Numbered from the stretch's first letter, positions 1-7,205 are shown. The stretch is 53,084 bases of DNA from SAR324 cluster bacterium (GCA_022574555.1 JACZRV010000013.1:1-53084); one strand, 5' to 3'. Translations and numbers: made by a program. Notes: generated by a model from the letters alone, not told the origin.

Positions 1-1
1 T

Positions 2-277
2 CCGCAGGAAGGGAAAAATATGTTTGCCAAATTATCGGCAGTTTCTGAAAGATTTTTAGACTTGACATTAGATTATGTGGGATCGATTCCTTTTGATGAG
101 AATGTGAGAAGAGCCACGCGCAAACAGCAATCGTTGATTCAGGCTTTTCCTCGCACACCCGCTGCTGTCGCGATCAAACAGTTGGCAAAAAAAGTCGATG
201 ACTGGCCATTAACGATGTCGGCCAGCGGTAATATCGAATTTTTTATGGAGCGGCTGGTTCAAGGAGTCATGGGATAA
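2..277 (+). CDS. flhG: FlhG/FleN-type flagellar MinD-like ATPase, C-terminal end only
   Basis: The gene runs in from the left edge, so only its last 91 residues are present and the P-loop is outside the window. The segment LDLTLDYVGSIPFDENVRRA followed by a run on polar residues and a terminal helix matches the C-terminal end of FlhG/FleN (YlxH), the MinD-family ATPase that controls flagellar number and placement. The reading frame is open from base 2 through the TAA at 275-277, and an ATG at 20 is internal, not a start. The next gene, fliA, begins right after it, which is the normal flhF-flhG-fliA order of many Proteobacteria. Base composition here is visibly AT-richer than in the rest of the window, so this fragment may not belong to the same genome. 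Confidence 0.8.
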   Translation, partial: PQEGKNMFAKLSAVSERFLDLTLDYVGSIPFDENVRRATRKQQSLIQAFPRTPAAVAIKQLAKKVDDWPLTMSASGNIEFFMERLVQGVMG

Positions 278-298
278 ATGTTAGCAAGTGGTATTGCA

Positions 299-705
299 AT
301 GTATAACTCCAAACAAAATCAAGATCAACTTGTGGTACAGCATGCGTCATTGGTTAAGCGCATCGCGTTGCATATCATGGGAAAATTACCCGCTAATATC
401 TTATTAGATGATCTCTATCAGGCCGGTATGTTGGGATTACTCGAAGCCTCGACAAAATTTGATAGCAGTAAAGGGGCCAGCTTTGAAACCTATGCGGGTA
501 TTCGTATACGTGGTTCTATCATCGATGAAGTGCGTCGAGGTGATTGGTCTCCAAGATCCGTGCATCGTAATGGAAGACTGATAGCTCAGGCGATAAGTGC
601 CATTGAGCAACGTACCAGCCAAGATGCCAGAGATGAAGATGTGGCCCATGAACTCGAAATCAGTGTCAAACAATATCATCAAAGGGTGGCCGATGTTGCC
701 AATGA
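299..705 (+). pseudogene. fliA: FliA (sigma-28) 5' fragment, cut off after region 3
   Basis: The protein begins MYNSKQNQ and carries the hallmark sigma-28 region 2: DDLYQAGMLGLLEA, then KGASFETYAGIRIRGSIIDE and PRSVHR. FliA directs transcription of late flagellar genes and is normally about 240 residues. Here similarity stops near residue 135, at about base 705; region 4, which binds the -35 element, is absent. The open frame continues to 844 with an unrelated, GC-richer tail. I chose ATG 299 because FliA proteins typically start MYN; an ATG at 278, directly after the flhG stop, would add seven residues. The cut coincides with the composition change, so it is either an insertion point or an assembly join. 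As it stands this could not make a working sigma factor. Confidence 0.75.
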
Positions 706-844
706 ACGAGGCGATAACGACCTTGCAGACGCAATCCGGGAGGAAGTCCAAACCTACTGGTTGGACTACCGTAAGTATATGAGGGAACACGGCAGGACTC
801 CATGGACCCCGCGTGGGATGGGATCGGCGATGAATGCGAAATAG
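706..844 (+). CDS. Unidentified protein, C-terminal end (5' part missing)
   Basis: About 45 residues in frame with the fliA fragment, rich in charged and aromatic residues (REEVQTYWLDYRKYMREHGR) and ending GSAMNAK. The codon and base usage match the following ParA region and not fliA. The best reading is the last part of a gene belonging to the plasmid-like element, joined by chance in frame to fliA. It is followed within ten bases by a good rho-independent terminator, as expected for a real gene end. I do not recognise the family; a tail of a replication or mobilisation protein is possible but cannot be supported. Confidence 0.4.
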
Positions 845-850
845 ATTGAC

Positions 851-873
851 GGGGCCATCACGGCCCCTTTTTT
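851..873 (+). terminator. Rho-independent terminator
   Basis: Perfect 6-bp GC stem GGGGCC/GGCCCC with a 5-base loop (ATCAC), followed directly by six T. It starts seven bases after the stop at 844 and closes the transcription unit to its left, just before the parA promoter. Confidence 0.85.
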
Positions 874-874
874 C

Positions 875-904
875 TTGACCAGTACACTAGCAGGCGCGTA
901 AGAT
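875..904 (+). promoter_or_regulatory. Candidate sigma-70 promoter of parA
   Basis: TTGACC (875-880) and TAAGAT (899-904) are separated by 18 bases, and the start codon of parA is at 943. One copy of the ACTAGCA motif lies in the spacer and another just downstream of the -10, so a repressor bound there would block the promoter. This is how ribbon-helix-helix partners of small ParA proteins usually autoregulate. The promoter is read by eye only. Confidence 0.45.
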
Positions 905-926
905 ATTATATTGATATACTAGCATT
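884..926 (+). promoter_or_regulatory. Repeated ACTAGCA operator/centromere-like sites before parA
   Basis: ACACTAGCA at 884-892 and ATACTAGCATT at 916-926. The second is identical over 11 bases to the copy at 1658-1668 in front of the ribbon-helix-helix gene. Such short direct repeats around a parA-RHH pair are the expected binding sites of the small DNA-binding partner, acting as operator and possibly as partition site. Confidence 0.5.
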
Positions 927-942
927 CTATCAAGGTGACACG

Positions 943-1656
943 ATGGACGGAAAGATAGTGGCCCTGGTGGCGACCAAGGGGGGCAGCGGGAAATCCACGC
1001 TGGCCTTGACCCTGGCTCACGCGAAACCCTTCCAGGGCATGCAGGTGGCGATCCTTGAGGCCGACCGGCAGGGGAGCCTATCGCGGTGGTGGGCCGACCG
1101 GCAGGCGGCAGGCAGGAACGGCGGGGCTCGGGTCTACCCGTTCTACGATGACCGGGCGGAACCCCTGATAGACACCCTTGCGGAACTGGCGGCGGGGCAT
1201 GACCTGGTACTGATCGACTGTCCGGGGGAATCCGTGGCCTACGTCAAAACAAAGGTGGCGCTGGCATTCAGCGACGTGGTGTTGATCCCGATTCGGCAAA
1301 GCGACTTCGATATGGACTCGGCGATTACTCACGTACTCCCGTTGCTCAATGAGGCGCGGGAAGCGGGCGGGCGGGGAACCAAGTATTTCCTCTTGCCCGT
1401 GATGGTGCACCACCGGGCCGGGCTGGAAAAGACCTTGGGCACCTTCGAGGGAACGGACGCCAAGGTATTGCCCGCCATACTGCCCTACCGCAAAGCCTTC
1501 ACCGAATTCTCAAGCGGCGGATGCACCCTGCAAGAGTATTGGCCCGCGGTGCGCCAGAAGAACAGCCGGGGGCAGGCGAAGAAAGCCATGGGGGACGTGG
1601 ACACCATCGCGGCGGAACTGGCGCGGGAATTGGGCATCGCTACGCCAGTGGGATAG
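943..1656 (+). CDS. parA: ParA-family partition ATPase
   Basis: A 237-residue ParA/MinD-type ATPase of the short class that lacks an N-terminal DNA-binding domain. The deviant Walker A KGGSGKST is at residues 12-19, including the signature Lys12; a switch segment LEADRQGSLSRWW is at about 38-50 and Walker B LVLIDCPG at about 88-95. Such proteins move plasmid DNA or large cargo along the nucleoid with a small DNA-binding partner. The neighbour downstream is a ribbon-helix-helix protein, as in ParF-ParG and other type Ib systems. Shared ACTAGCA repeats lie before both genes. ATG 943 is preceded by AAGGTGAC at a suitable distance. The context suggests partition of a plasmid or the excised form of an integrative element; some chromosomal ParA-like proteins position other cargo. 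Confidence 0.85.
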   Translation: MDGKIVALVATKGGSGKSTLALTLAHAKPFQGMQVAILEADRQGSLSRWWADRQAAGRNGGARVYPFYDDRAEPLIDTLAELAAGHDLVLIDCPGESVAYVKTKVALAFSDVVLIPIRQSDFDMDSAITHVLPLLNEAREAGGRGTKYFLLPVMVHHRAGLEKTLGTFEGTDAKVLPAILPYRKAFTEFSSGGCTLQEYWPAVRQKNSRGQAKKAMGDVDTIAAELARELGIATPVG

Positions 1657-1657
1657 A

Positions 1658-1668
1658 ATACTAGCATT
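1658..1668 (+). promoter_or_regulatory. ACTAGCA site between parA and the RHH gene
   Basis: ATACTAGCATT, an exact 11-base copy of the site at 916-926, sits between the parA stop and the RHH start. It suggests that the small DNA-binding protein also contacts its own leader. Confidence 0.45.
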
Positions 1669-1691
1669 ACATCATTCAACGAGGTGCGGAC

Positions 1692-1952
1692 ATGGCGGGA
1701 AAACTGGCCGACCGGCAACAGGCCCGGCACAAGGAAGTAGCGAAATTCTCGGAAAGCAAGACGGATGGATCGGCTCCGGCCAAACCGAAACAGGAGCCCG
1801 AGACGCGGAGCACCGGCAAGAAATACGTGGGCTACTACCTGCCCGCCGATTTGGCGAAGTGGATCAAGCGGCAGGCCGTGGAATTGGAAATACGGGACTC
1901 TCACCTTGTCCAGCGCATCCTTGAGGAATACCGGGCGAAGCAGAAGCGGTGA
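1692..1952 (+). CDS. Ribbon-helix-helix DNA-binding protein, likely ParA partner
   Basis: 86 residues. The N-terminal ~42 are polar, Lys/Pro/Ser-rich and probably disordered. The C-terminal half has the ribbon-helix-helix pattern: a beta strand KKYVGYYL (43-50), helix one PADLAKWIKRQAVEL, a turn, and helix two SHLVQRILEEY. This layout, a flexible tail plus an RHH dimerisation unit, is that of ParG-type partition proteins, in which the tail stimulates the ParA ATPase and the RHH binds operator repeats. It is 35 bases downstream of parA and its stop overlaps the GTG start candidate of the nuclease gene by four bases, so the three genes look co-transcribed. Partner function is inferred from position and fold pattern. 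Confidence 0.65.
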   Translation: MAGKLADRQQARHKEVAKFSESKTDGSAPAKPKQEPETRSTGKKYVGYYLPADLAKWIKRQAVELEIRDSHLVQRILEEYRAKQKR

Positions 1953-2428
1953 CCATGACCACGCTCACCGAAGAGCAAATTACCATCCTGATCGACTCCC
2001 GCGAGCAAGCGCCGTTTGCCTTCCCCGGCATGAGTACCGAGACCGCCACGCTCCGGGCCGGGGACTACAGCGTGCACGGCCTGGAAAACGACGTTGCCGT
2101 TGAGCGCAAGAGCCTTCCTGACCTGTTGGCCTGCATTGGCCGGGAGCGCGAGCGGTTCGAGGCGGAGTTGGTGCGCCTTCGCGGATACGGCTCCCGGTGC
2201 GTCGTGGTGGAAGGGGCGTGGGCAACCCTGGAAGCTGGCGACTACCGATCCCAAGTGAGCCCGGCGGCGGTGTGCGGAACCCTCGCGGCCTGGACGGGCC
2301 GGTATCAAATCCCCTTCATGTTCCTGGGCAGCCGAGCCAGCGCCGAGAAGTTCACCCGGCGCTTCCTATTCCACGCGGCGCGACGGATATGGGAGCAAGG
2401 CGCCGTATTCCGCCGTTCCGTGGCTTGA
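1949..2428 (+). CDS. ERCC4 (XPF/Mus81)-domain nuclease
   Basis: A compact 159-residue protein that is essentially one ERCC4 nuclease domain. Visible active-site elements, numbered from GTG 1949, are IDSREQAPF (Asp16), AGDYSV (Asp39), then VERKSLPDL (Glu52-Arg53-Lys54, Asp58), matching the family GD-x(n)-ERK-x3-D motif. XPF/Mus81-type enzymes cut branched or flapped DNA; stand-alone bacterial and phage versions are known but poorly studied. GTG 1949 overlaps the RHH stop (GTGA); ATG 1955 is an alternative start two codons later. Position in a parA-RHH operon suggests a role in replication, resolution or recombination of the element. No helicase or tandem HhH domain is present, so substrate recognition is unknown. 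Confidence 0.75.
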   Translation: MTMTTLTEEQITILIDSREQAPFAFPGMSTETATLRAGDYSVHGLENDVAVERKSLPDLLACIGRERERFEAELVRLRGYGSRCVVVEGAWATLEAGDYRSQVSPAAVCGTLAAWTGRYQIPFMFLGSRASAEKFTRRFLFHAARRIWEQGAVFRRSVA

Positions 2429-2596
2429 ATTGGGGGAGGGGACACCGATGGAAGGGGCGACGGGAAAAGCCTTCTATTGGGCGGCCTGTCCACTCGCACC
2501 GCGTCTCTACTGGACTATTTGAGATCCGTCGAAACGGGAAATCGGCTCACGGCGGTCGTTTCCGGGGTAATCGGCGTTTTTACGACACTAGCGATC

Positions 2597-2688
2597 TTGT
2601 GCCACGTTTGTGCCATTTCGGAGCCCAAAACGGCCTTTTGTGCCATTTGTGCCAAAAAACTAGGGAACCCGTCGAAACAAATTCCCTA
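2597..2688 (+). repeat. Candidate attachment-site arm repeats beside tRNA-Val
   Basis: Four near-identical direct repeats: TTGTGCCA at 2597-2604 and TTTGTGCCA at 2607-2615, 2637-2645 and 2646-2654. They are followed by an inverted repeat TAGGGAA (2661-2667)/TTCCCTA (2682-2688). They lie within about 100 bases of the 3' end of the tRNA-Val gene, on the side holding the ParA element. Short direct repeats next to a tRNA 3' end are what tyrosine integrases use as arm-type sites. No integrase gene is in the window. The whole 2429-2698 stretch has no convincing protein gene. Confidence 0.5.
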
Positions 2689-2698
2689 ATCATTTCAA

Positions 2699-2771
2699 TG
2701 GGCGGTACAGGGATTGAACCTGTGACCTATGGCTTGTAAAGCCACCGCTCTCCCAGCTGAGCTAACCGCCC
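2699..2771 (-). tRNA. tRNA-Val (anticodon UAC)
   Basis: Read on the minus strand, the gene starts GGGCGGT and ends ACCGCCC plus discriminator A, giving a full 7-bp acceptor stem. The D arm contains TTAGCTCAGCTGGGAGAG, the anticodon stem GTGGC/GCCAT closes a TTTACAA loop with anticodon TAC, and the T arm contains GGTTCAATCC. CCA is not encoded. The 3' end faces the ParA element, so this is probably the integration target. Confidence 0.95.
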
Positions 2772-2898
2772 GGGAATGTGGTAGGATCGGCACAGTCCGT
2801 GGCCGATTGAATCCAGAATGCGTCCCGCCGCTAGTTCGTTGTAGCCCCGCAAGATAGCGGATTTGGGGCGCTATGCCAACGATCGAGGATGGCACGAT

Positions 2899-2939
2899 GC
2901 CGCTCATGTGTGAGCCGCTCGTGTGTGGGCTCAGTGTGG
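2899..2939 (+). repeat. Imperfect 15-base tandem repeat upstream of glk
   Basis: GCCGCTCATGTGTGA (2899-2913) and GCCGCTCGTGTGTGG (2914-2928) are tandem, followed by a shortened third copy to 2939. The octamer GGCACGAT flanks the array at 2891-2898 and 2942-2949. It lies in the 228-base tRNA-glk gap and could be a small regulatory array or only slippage. Confidence 0.4.
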
Positions 2940-2999
2940 TTGGCACGATCAGCCAGTACCTGGCGAACGGGCGCATCGATTTAAGGACAAACGGAACCG

Positions 3000-3992
3000 A
3001 TGGATACGATACTGGCCGGCGATATCGGCGGAACGAATACGCGATTGGCGTTGGTAGATGCGGCAGATCCTGCCACCCATCGCTTCAGCCGCATTTACCC
3101 GTCCGGAGATTACGAATCCCTGGAGGCCATCGTCGATCGATTTGTCGCCGAGGCGCGGGATGAGCTTCAGGAATTCAAGCCCCAGCGCGTGGGCATGGGG
3201 ATCGCCGGACCGGTGGACGGCAGGGTGGCTCAAGTGACCAATCTCCCCTGGCGCATCGACGCCGATCGGCTCTCCGAGCGGCTCGGCGCCGACCGGGTGA
3301 TCCTGCTCAACGATTTCACCGCCATCTCCTATGCGATCCCCCATCTTGCTGCGGGCGACCTACACAAATTGGGCCGGGGCGAACCGGTGGCGCAGGAGCC
3401 GATCGCCGTATTGGGGGCCGGCACGGGTCTCGGTGAGGGTTTCCTCGTGTGGTCCGGGGAGCGCTACCGCTCCATCGCTTCCGAAGGGGGGCACACCGAT
3501 TTCGCCCCGCGAAATCCGTTGGAAATTCGCCTGCTGCAATACCTGCTGGGCAAGTTTGGCCGCGTCTCCTACGAACGCGTTCTCAGCGGCCGGGGTTTGG
3601 TGAGCATCTATGAATTTTTTCGCGATATGGAGGGCATGGAAGAGCCCGCCGATCTGGCCGAGGAGATGCGCCACAACGACCCGGCGGCGGTCATTTCCAA
3701 ACGAGGGATGGCGCGCGAAAATCCCATCTGTGACCGGGCACTGGACCTTTTTTGCGTCGTCTACGGCGCTGAAGCGGGCAATTTGGCGTTGAAGACCCTG
3801 GCCAAGGGCGGGGTCTATCTCTCGGGGGGGATCGCGGCCAAGATCCTGCCGAGAATAGAGGAGGGGGGCTTTCGGTACGCCTTCGAGCAGAAGGGGCGCT
3901 TCACGGCCTTTCTGGAGTCGGTGCCCACGTGGGTCATCACCCACCCCCAACCGGGCCTGCTGGGCGCAGCCCTGGCGGCGGCGGAACTTTGA
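3000..3992 (+). CDS. glk: Glucokinase
   Basis: 330 residues, the normal length of the bacterial Glk family (ROK/hexokinase fold), which phosphorylates glucose with ATP to feed glycolysis. The phosphate-binding loop GDIGGTNTRLAL is at residues 7-18, the catalytic Asp105 lies in LLNDFTAISYAIP, GAGTGLGEGFLV at 139-150 binds adenine/phosphate, and SEGGHTDFAP at 161-170 carries the sugar-contacting Glu-His. The C-terminal region has YLSGGIAAKILP. ATG 3000 has AAGGA about a dozen bases upstream. It stands alone between the tRNA gene and a PilZ-like gene. The order tRNA-glk-PilZ does not suggest a dedicated pathway operon. Confidence 0.93.
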   Translation: MDTILAGDIGGTNTRLALVDAADPATHRFSRIYPSGDYESLEAIVDRFVAEARDELQEFKPQRVGMGIAGPVDGRVAQVTNLPWRIDADRLSERLGADRVILLNDFTAISYAIPHLAAGDLHKLGRGEPVAQEPIAVLGAGTGLGEGFLVWSGERYRSIASEGGHTDFAPRNPLEIRLLQYLLGKFGRVSYERVLSGRGLVSIYEFFRDMEGMEEPADLAEEMRHNDPAAVISKRGMARENPICDRALDLFCVVYGAEAGNLALKTLAKGGVYLSGGIAAKILPRIEEGGFRYAFEQKGRFTAFLESVPTWVITHPQPGLLGAALAAAEL

Positions 3993-4090
3993 TCGAGCCT
4001 CCTGGCGGGGAACCAATCTTGCATCTCTGGAATGCTCAACCGAGGGGAATCCAGGGTGCACGGTGCGCCGCCATTTATCAGGAGTCGACC

Positions 4091-4450
4091 ATGAACGCCG
4101 CTTCCCAAATGTTGCCAAAAGGTAATGGGAATAATGAGGCTGTCGCCAAAACCCGAGCGCGTCAAATACCCATCGCCGTTCGCATGCAATTCGGAGACGA
4201 GCTATACGGAATGAAGGTCTATGAGGATGGCGTGACCTTCCATTCCACATCTCCGATTCCCGTCGGAAAAACGGTGGAATTAATCCTGTGCGGCGGTGCC
4301 ATCGTGGTCGACGCGGAAATCGTCGAGTGTGACCCCATCATCGATGCGTTGGCAGGATTTGCGATCCGCACGAGATACGCCCAATCCTCCGCCGACATGC
4401 GTGCCCTGATCACCGAGGAATTGACTCGGCAGATCGCCCAGGAAGGCTAG
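4091..4450 (+). CDS. PilZ-like small protein
   Basis: 119 residues, soluble. The stretch from about residue 24 to 100 reads as an all-beta domain: short strands, a VYEDGVTFHST turn, a PVGKTVELIL strand, and later AIVVDAEIVEC. This follows the PilZ pattern of paired strands around a D/E-G turn, but the c-di-GMP-binding RxxxR and D/NxSxxG motifs are not clearly present, so nucleotide binding is doubtful. AGGAG six bases before ATG 4091 fixes the start. The gap from glk is 98 bases. A role in surface or motility signalling is only a guess from the fold; a plain hypothetical beta-barrel protein is possible. Confidence 0.5.
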   Translation: MNAASQMLPKGNGNNEAVAKTRARQIPIAVRMQFGDELYGMKVYEDGVTFHSTSPIPVGKTVELILCGGAIVVDAEIVECDPIIDALAGFAIRTRYAQSSADMRALITEELTRQIAQEG

Positions 4451-4478
4451 GACACGACGCTTAGCCTCCGTCCTGCCT

Positions 4479-4499
4479 GCCGAAGAGCAATCCTTCGGC
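4479..4499 (+). terminator. Hairpin after the PilZ-like gene
   Basis: Perfect 7-bp stem GCCGAAG/CTTCGGC with a 7-base loop, 28 bases after the stop. There is no T-run, so it may be a processing or rho-assisted site and not an intrinsic terminator. Confidence 0.3.
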
Positions 4500-4679
4500 G
4501 GAAGCGGCGCACCTGGAGGATCAAGTCCCGCCGGGATCCCCACCATTGACCCGCACCCGCGGATCGCCGACAGACCCCGGCCGCAAATAGCCGCTCGCGA
4601 CCTCGCCCCACCGGGCGAGCAGCGGATGTGAGATGCTCCCAGCCGTTGACTTGCCGCTTGGCCCGTGGTGATTAGTGGC

Positions 4680-6191
4680 ATGCTTTTGCGCCGCTATCGC
4701 CTTTCTCCGCGCAGCCGCCTGGTGGATTCGGGCGGGAAAAAGTACCTGGTGTGCGACCATCCCCTGCAGATCATCGAGCTCAACGAAACCGCGTGGCTAC
4801 TGCTGGGCGCCCTGGACGGCTGTACGCCGGTGCACGAATTGGTAGCAGGCTTGGATCGGTCCACGTTGGCCTATCTGGAGCGCATGGTACATCGGGGTGT
4901 GCTGGCTGCGGAGTACGAGGCTGCCGCACCGGAAACCTTACCTGGGGTGCGTGTGATCGTCCCGGCCCATGGCCGGCCACAGGCGCTGTCGCGGTGTCTG
5001 CGGGGGCTGCTGGAGCTCGATTACCCGTCGAGTAAACTGGATATCGTCGTGGTGGATGACGGCTCGCCCGAACCACTGCGAAACCTCATAAAACGCTCTG
5101 AAAATGGTGACAGCGGGATCACCTGGGTACGGCTCGACACGAATCGCGGTCCAGCATCGGCGCGCAATGCCGCAGCGCTGACCGATCGCGATTTGGCGGG
5201 GAAAGACGAAGTTCCGGAGATTTTCGCGTTTATCGACAGTGATTGCCTTCCCCATCCAACCTGGCTACGGGAACTGGTGACCGTCCTGGACGATCCGTGG
5301 ATCGACGCCGCCGGCGGGGCCACGCGAAGCTTGCACGCGACCGGTCTGCTCGGCCGCTACGAGGACGCCTGCGCGTCGCTTTATCTAGGCCCCAGGGCCG
5401 GATCGGTGGCCGGGGAAGGCTCGCCGCGGCCATATCTTCCTTCGTGCAACTTCGCGGTAAAGGCCGGCGCTTTCCATGACGTGGGCGGATATCAAACCGG
5501 CTGGCGGGTCGGCGAGGACGTCGACCTCTCGTGGCGGCTCCACGAGAAGGGATACGCGCTTTTTTACTGGCCCGAAGCGGCCGTGCAACACGAGTACCGC
5601 GTTTCTTGGGTGGCGTTCCTGGGCCGCAAGCGGGACTATGCCCGCTCCGAGGGCTCGCTAGTCTCACGTTATCCTGGGCGCTTTGCGCGAATCCCCGGCG
5701 CTTGGGCAGTGCGGAGTGAGCTGCTCGCGTTGGCGGCCGCCTCGATCGCCGGGGGAACGGTTTCGATGGGATGGGCTGCGGCTACCGTAATCGCTTTGGA
5801 ACTTGCCAGAGCAGGGTGGCGAGTATCGCGCTGGCCCAAGGGCGCACCGCGCCCCGGCTGGGGAGGTTTTTTCGCCGCTCTGACCCGCACCGCGTTCGCC
5901 GTTTGGGTTCAGGAGTGCCGGCTGCTGGTACGCAACACCCTGTTGTTTTGGCCGGTGGTGTTGGCCTTCCTGCCGGCGTTGGCGGGAGTTGCTGGATTGA
6001 TCTTCGGCGCCGGAGTCGCTGGCGAGTGGCAGGCGAAACGGCCACCGATTCCACTGGCGACGTTCGCGGCGGGATTCACGGGGGAATGCCTGGCCTACAG
6101 CCTGGGCCGGGCCGAGGGCAGAATTGCGGCCTGGTGGCGTGGCCCACGCCGGATAGCGAGGTGCCTCCCGGCGCGGGACGATGGTGCCTGA
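4680..6191 (+). CDS. PqqD-like domain fused to GT2 glycosyltransferase, membrane anchored (MftF-like)
   Basis: About 503 residues. The first ~80 resemble a PqqD/RRE peptide-recognition fold (YLVCDHPLQIIELNETAWLL, then a helix with HRGVLA). A GT-A family 2 domain follows: VRVIVPAHGRP, the nucleotide-binding IVVVDDGSPEP, RGPASARNAA, the metal-binding FIDSDCLP, and the acceptor motif GEDVDLSWRLHEKGY. Two or more hydrophobic segments near the C-terminus (for example FWPVVLAFLPALAGVAGLIF) anchor it to the inner membrane. This order is that of mycofactocin glycosyltransferase MftF, but no other mft gene is nearby. ATG 4680 is preferred; GTG 4665 or 4668 would add five or four residues, and no clear Shine-Dalgarno decides. 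Substrate is unknown: a modified peptide or redox cofactor is possible, a cell-surface glycan is the alternative. Confidence 0.7.
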   Translation: MLLRRYRLSPRSRLVDSGGKKYLVCDHPLQIIELNETAWLLLGALDGCTPVHELVAGLDRSTLAYLERMVHRGVLAAEYEAAAPETLPGVRVIVPAHGRPQALSRCLRGLLELDYPSSKLDIVVVDDGSPEPLRNLIKRSENGDSGITWVRLDTNRGPASARNAAALTDRDLAGKDEVPEIFAFIDSDCLPHPTWLRELVTVLDDPWIDAAGGATRSLHATGLLGRYEDACASLYLGPRAGSVAGEGSPRPYLPSCNFAVKAGAFHDVGGYQTGWRVGEDVDLSWRLHEKGYALFYWPEAAVQHEYRVSWVAFLGRKRDYARSEGSLVSRYPGRFARIPGAWAVRSELLALAAASIAGGTVSMGWAAATVIALELARAGWRVSRWPKGAPRPGWGGFFAALTRTAFAVWVQECRLLVRNTLLFWPVVLAFLPALAGVAGLIFGAGVAGEWQAKRPPIPLATFAAGFTGECLAYSLGRAEGRIAAWWRGPRRIARCLPARDDGA

Positions 6192-6536
6192 CCGGCGGCC
6201 CAGGGCCAATATTGCGCACGAATCCCGTGGTGTTCCAAAAATTTTCTTTCCAAAACCGTTGCGATCTGAGAAAGAATGTGATGTTAGAAGGTGGTTCACC
6301 GCATCGATATGCCCCGCTGGTTCGAACTGCGAAGGTTGCGGTACGAATCGATCGTTCAGGCATCGCGAAATTGCAAATAGGTATTCCGCTGATCCCATAA
6401 ACCGCTAGACCCTTGCAGCATTGGCTCTCGGCGGATCGTACGGATGGATGAATTTTGTGGAAATCAAATTACACGCCCAGAAAGCGACCCACCGGATGCA
6501 GACGAAAGGGATGAACAAACCCTATCGGAAAACCAC
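6192..6536. other. Leader region of the act operon, no gene seen
   Basis: 345 bases, AT-richer than its surroundings. An open frame in phase with actA reaches back to 6444, but its first 31 residues are polar and unlike a signal peptide, so I treat them as untranslated. A weak promoter-like pair (TTGCGA near 6259 and TGTTAG about 17 bases on) is not convincing. The act promoter must lie somewhere here. Confidence 0.4.
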
Positions 6537-7205
6537 ATGAGCAGATCCGGGATCAACGGTACGGTTAGCGCCATGTCGAGAGCAATCCTTATTGTAATGA
6601 TCGTAATGATCGCCCTGCTCCCTGCCGGTATGGCGTGGGGACAACTCACCGAGGAAGACCTGGCCGCTATCCCGGCCGGACCACAGCCGATCAAGTTCAG
6701 CCATAAGATCCACGCGACAGACAATGAAATTCCCTGTGAGTATTGTCATATCTACGCGCGGCGCTCATTGGTTTCCGGCGCTCCGCCCGTAGCGATCTGC
6801 ATGGGCTGCCACAAGTTCATCGCCACTGGACTATCGGAAGTGCAAAAGGTCGCCAAATATTGGCAGGAGAAAAAGCCGATACCCTGGGTCAAGATTCATG
6901 ATGTACCGGACTTCGTGCGCTTCCCCCATTTTCGCCATGTAAGGGCGCAAAACGAGGTCTTCCCAAACGGCGTGCCTTGCCAAACTTGCCACGGGCCTAT
7001 CGAAACCATGCACGTGGTGGAAAAATTCTATCCGGACTTCGGAGAGATGGGATGGTGCCTGGATTGTCACCTGACGATTCCCGGTTCGATAGAGCGCAAG
7101 ATGGCCATCCCCGTAAAGGCAGGCTCTAGTGTTTTGAAGAACGCCAAGGGTCCGAAGGGATACCATCGGCCCAATCTGACCGACTGCTTGACGTGCCATA
7201 AATGA
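6537..7205 (+). CDS. actA: Alternative Complex III subunit A, pentaheme cytochrome c
   Basis: 222 residues from ATG 6537. A hydrophobic N-terminal segment (about 16-34) acts as signal or membrane anchor, followed by a periplasmic domain with five CxxCH haem sites: CEYCH (67-71), CMGCH (88-92), CQTCH, CLDCH and CLTCH at the extreme C-terminus, plus FSHKIHA supplying a distal His. ActA takes electrons from the iron-sulfur subunit ActB and relays them to ActE or a terminal oxidase. It is first in the run actABCDEF, with 26 bases to actB. Alternative starts are at 6444 and 6573; the latter would place the hydrophobic segment right at the N-terminus. Confidence 0.9.
   Translation: MSRSGINGTVSAMSRAILIVMIVMIALLPAGMAWGQLTEEDLAAIPAGPQPIKFSHKIHATDNEIPCEYCHIYARRSLVSGAPPVAICMGCHKFIATGLSEVQKVAKYWQEKKPIPWVKIHDVPDFVRFPHFRHVRAQNEVFPNGVPCQTCHGPIETMHVVEKFYPDFGEMGWCLDCHLTIPGSIERKMAIPVKAGSSVLKNAKGPKGYHRPNLTDCLTCHK

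Noticed and set aside
2477..2689. 70-residue frame with CHVC and CAIC pairs
   Set aside because: The cysteine pairs come from the TTTGTGCCA repeats, which explain the pattern as DNA sites; no family resemblance.
2197..2739. 180-residue open frame ending GGTGIEPVTYGL
   Set aside because: The end is a translation of the tRNA-Val gene and the start overlaps the ERCC4 gene in another frame; no protein-like pattern.
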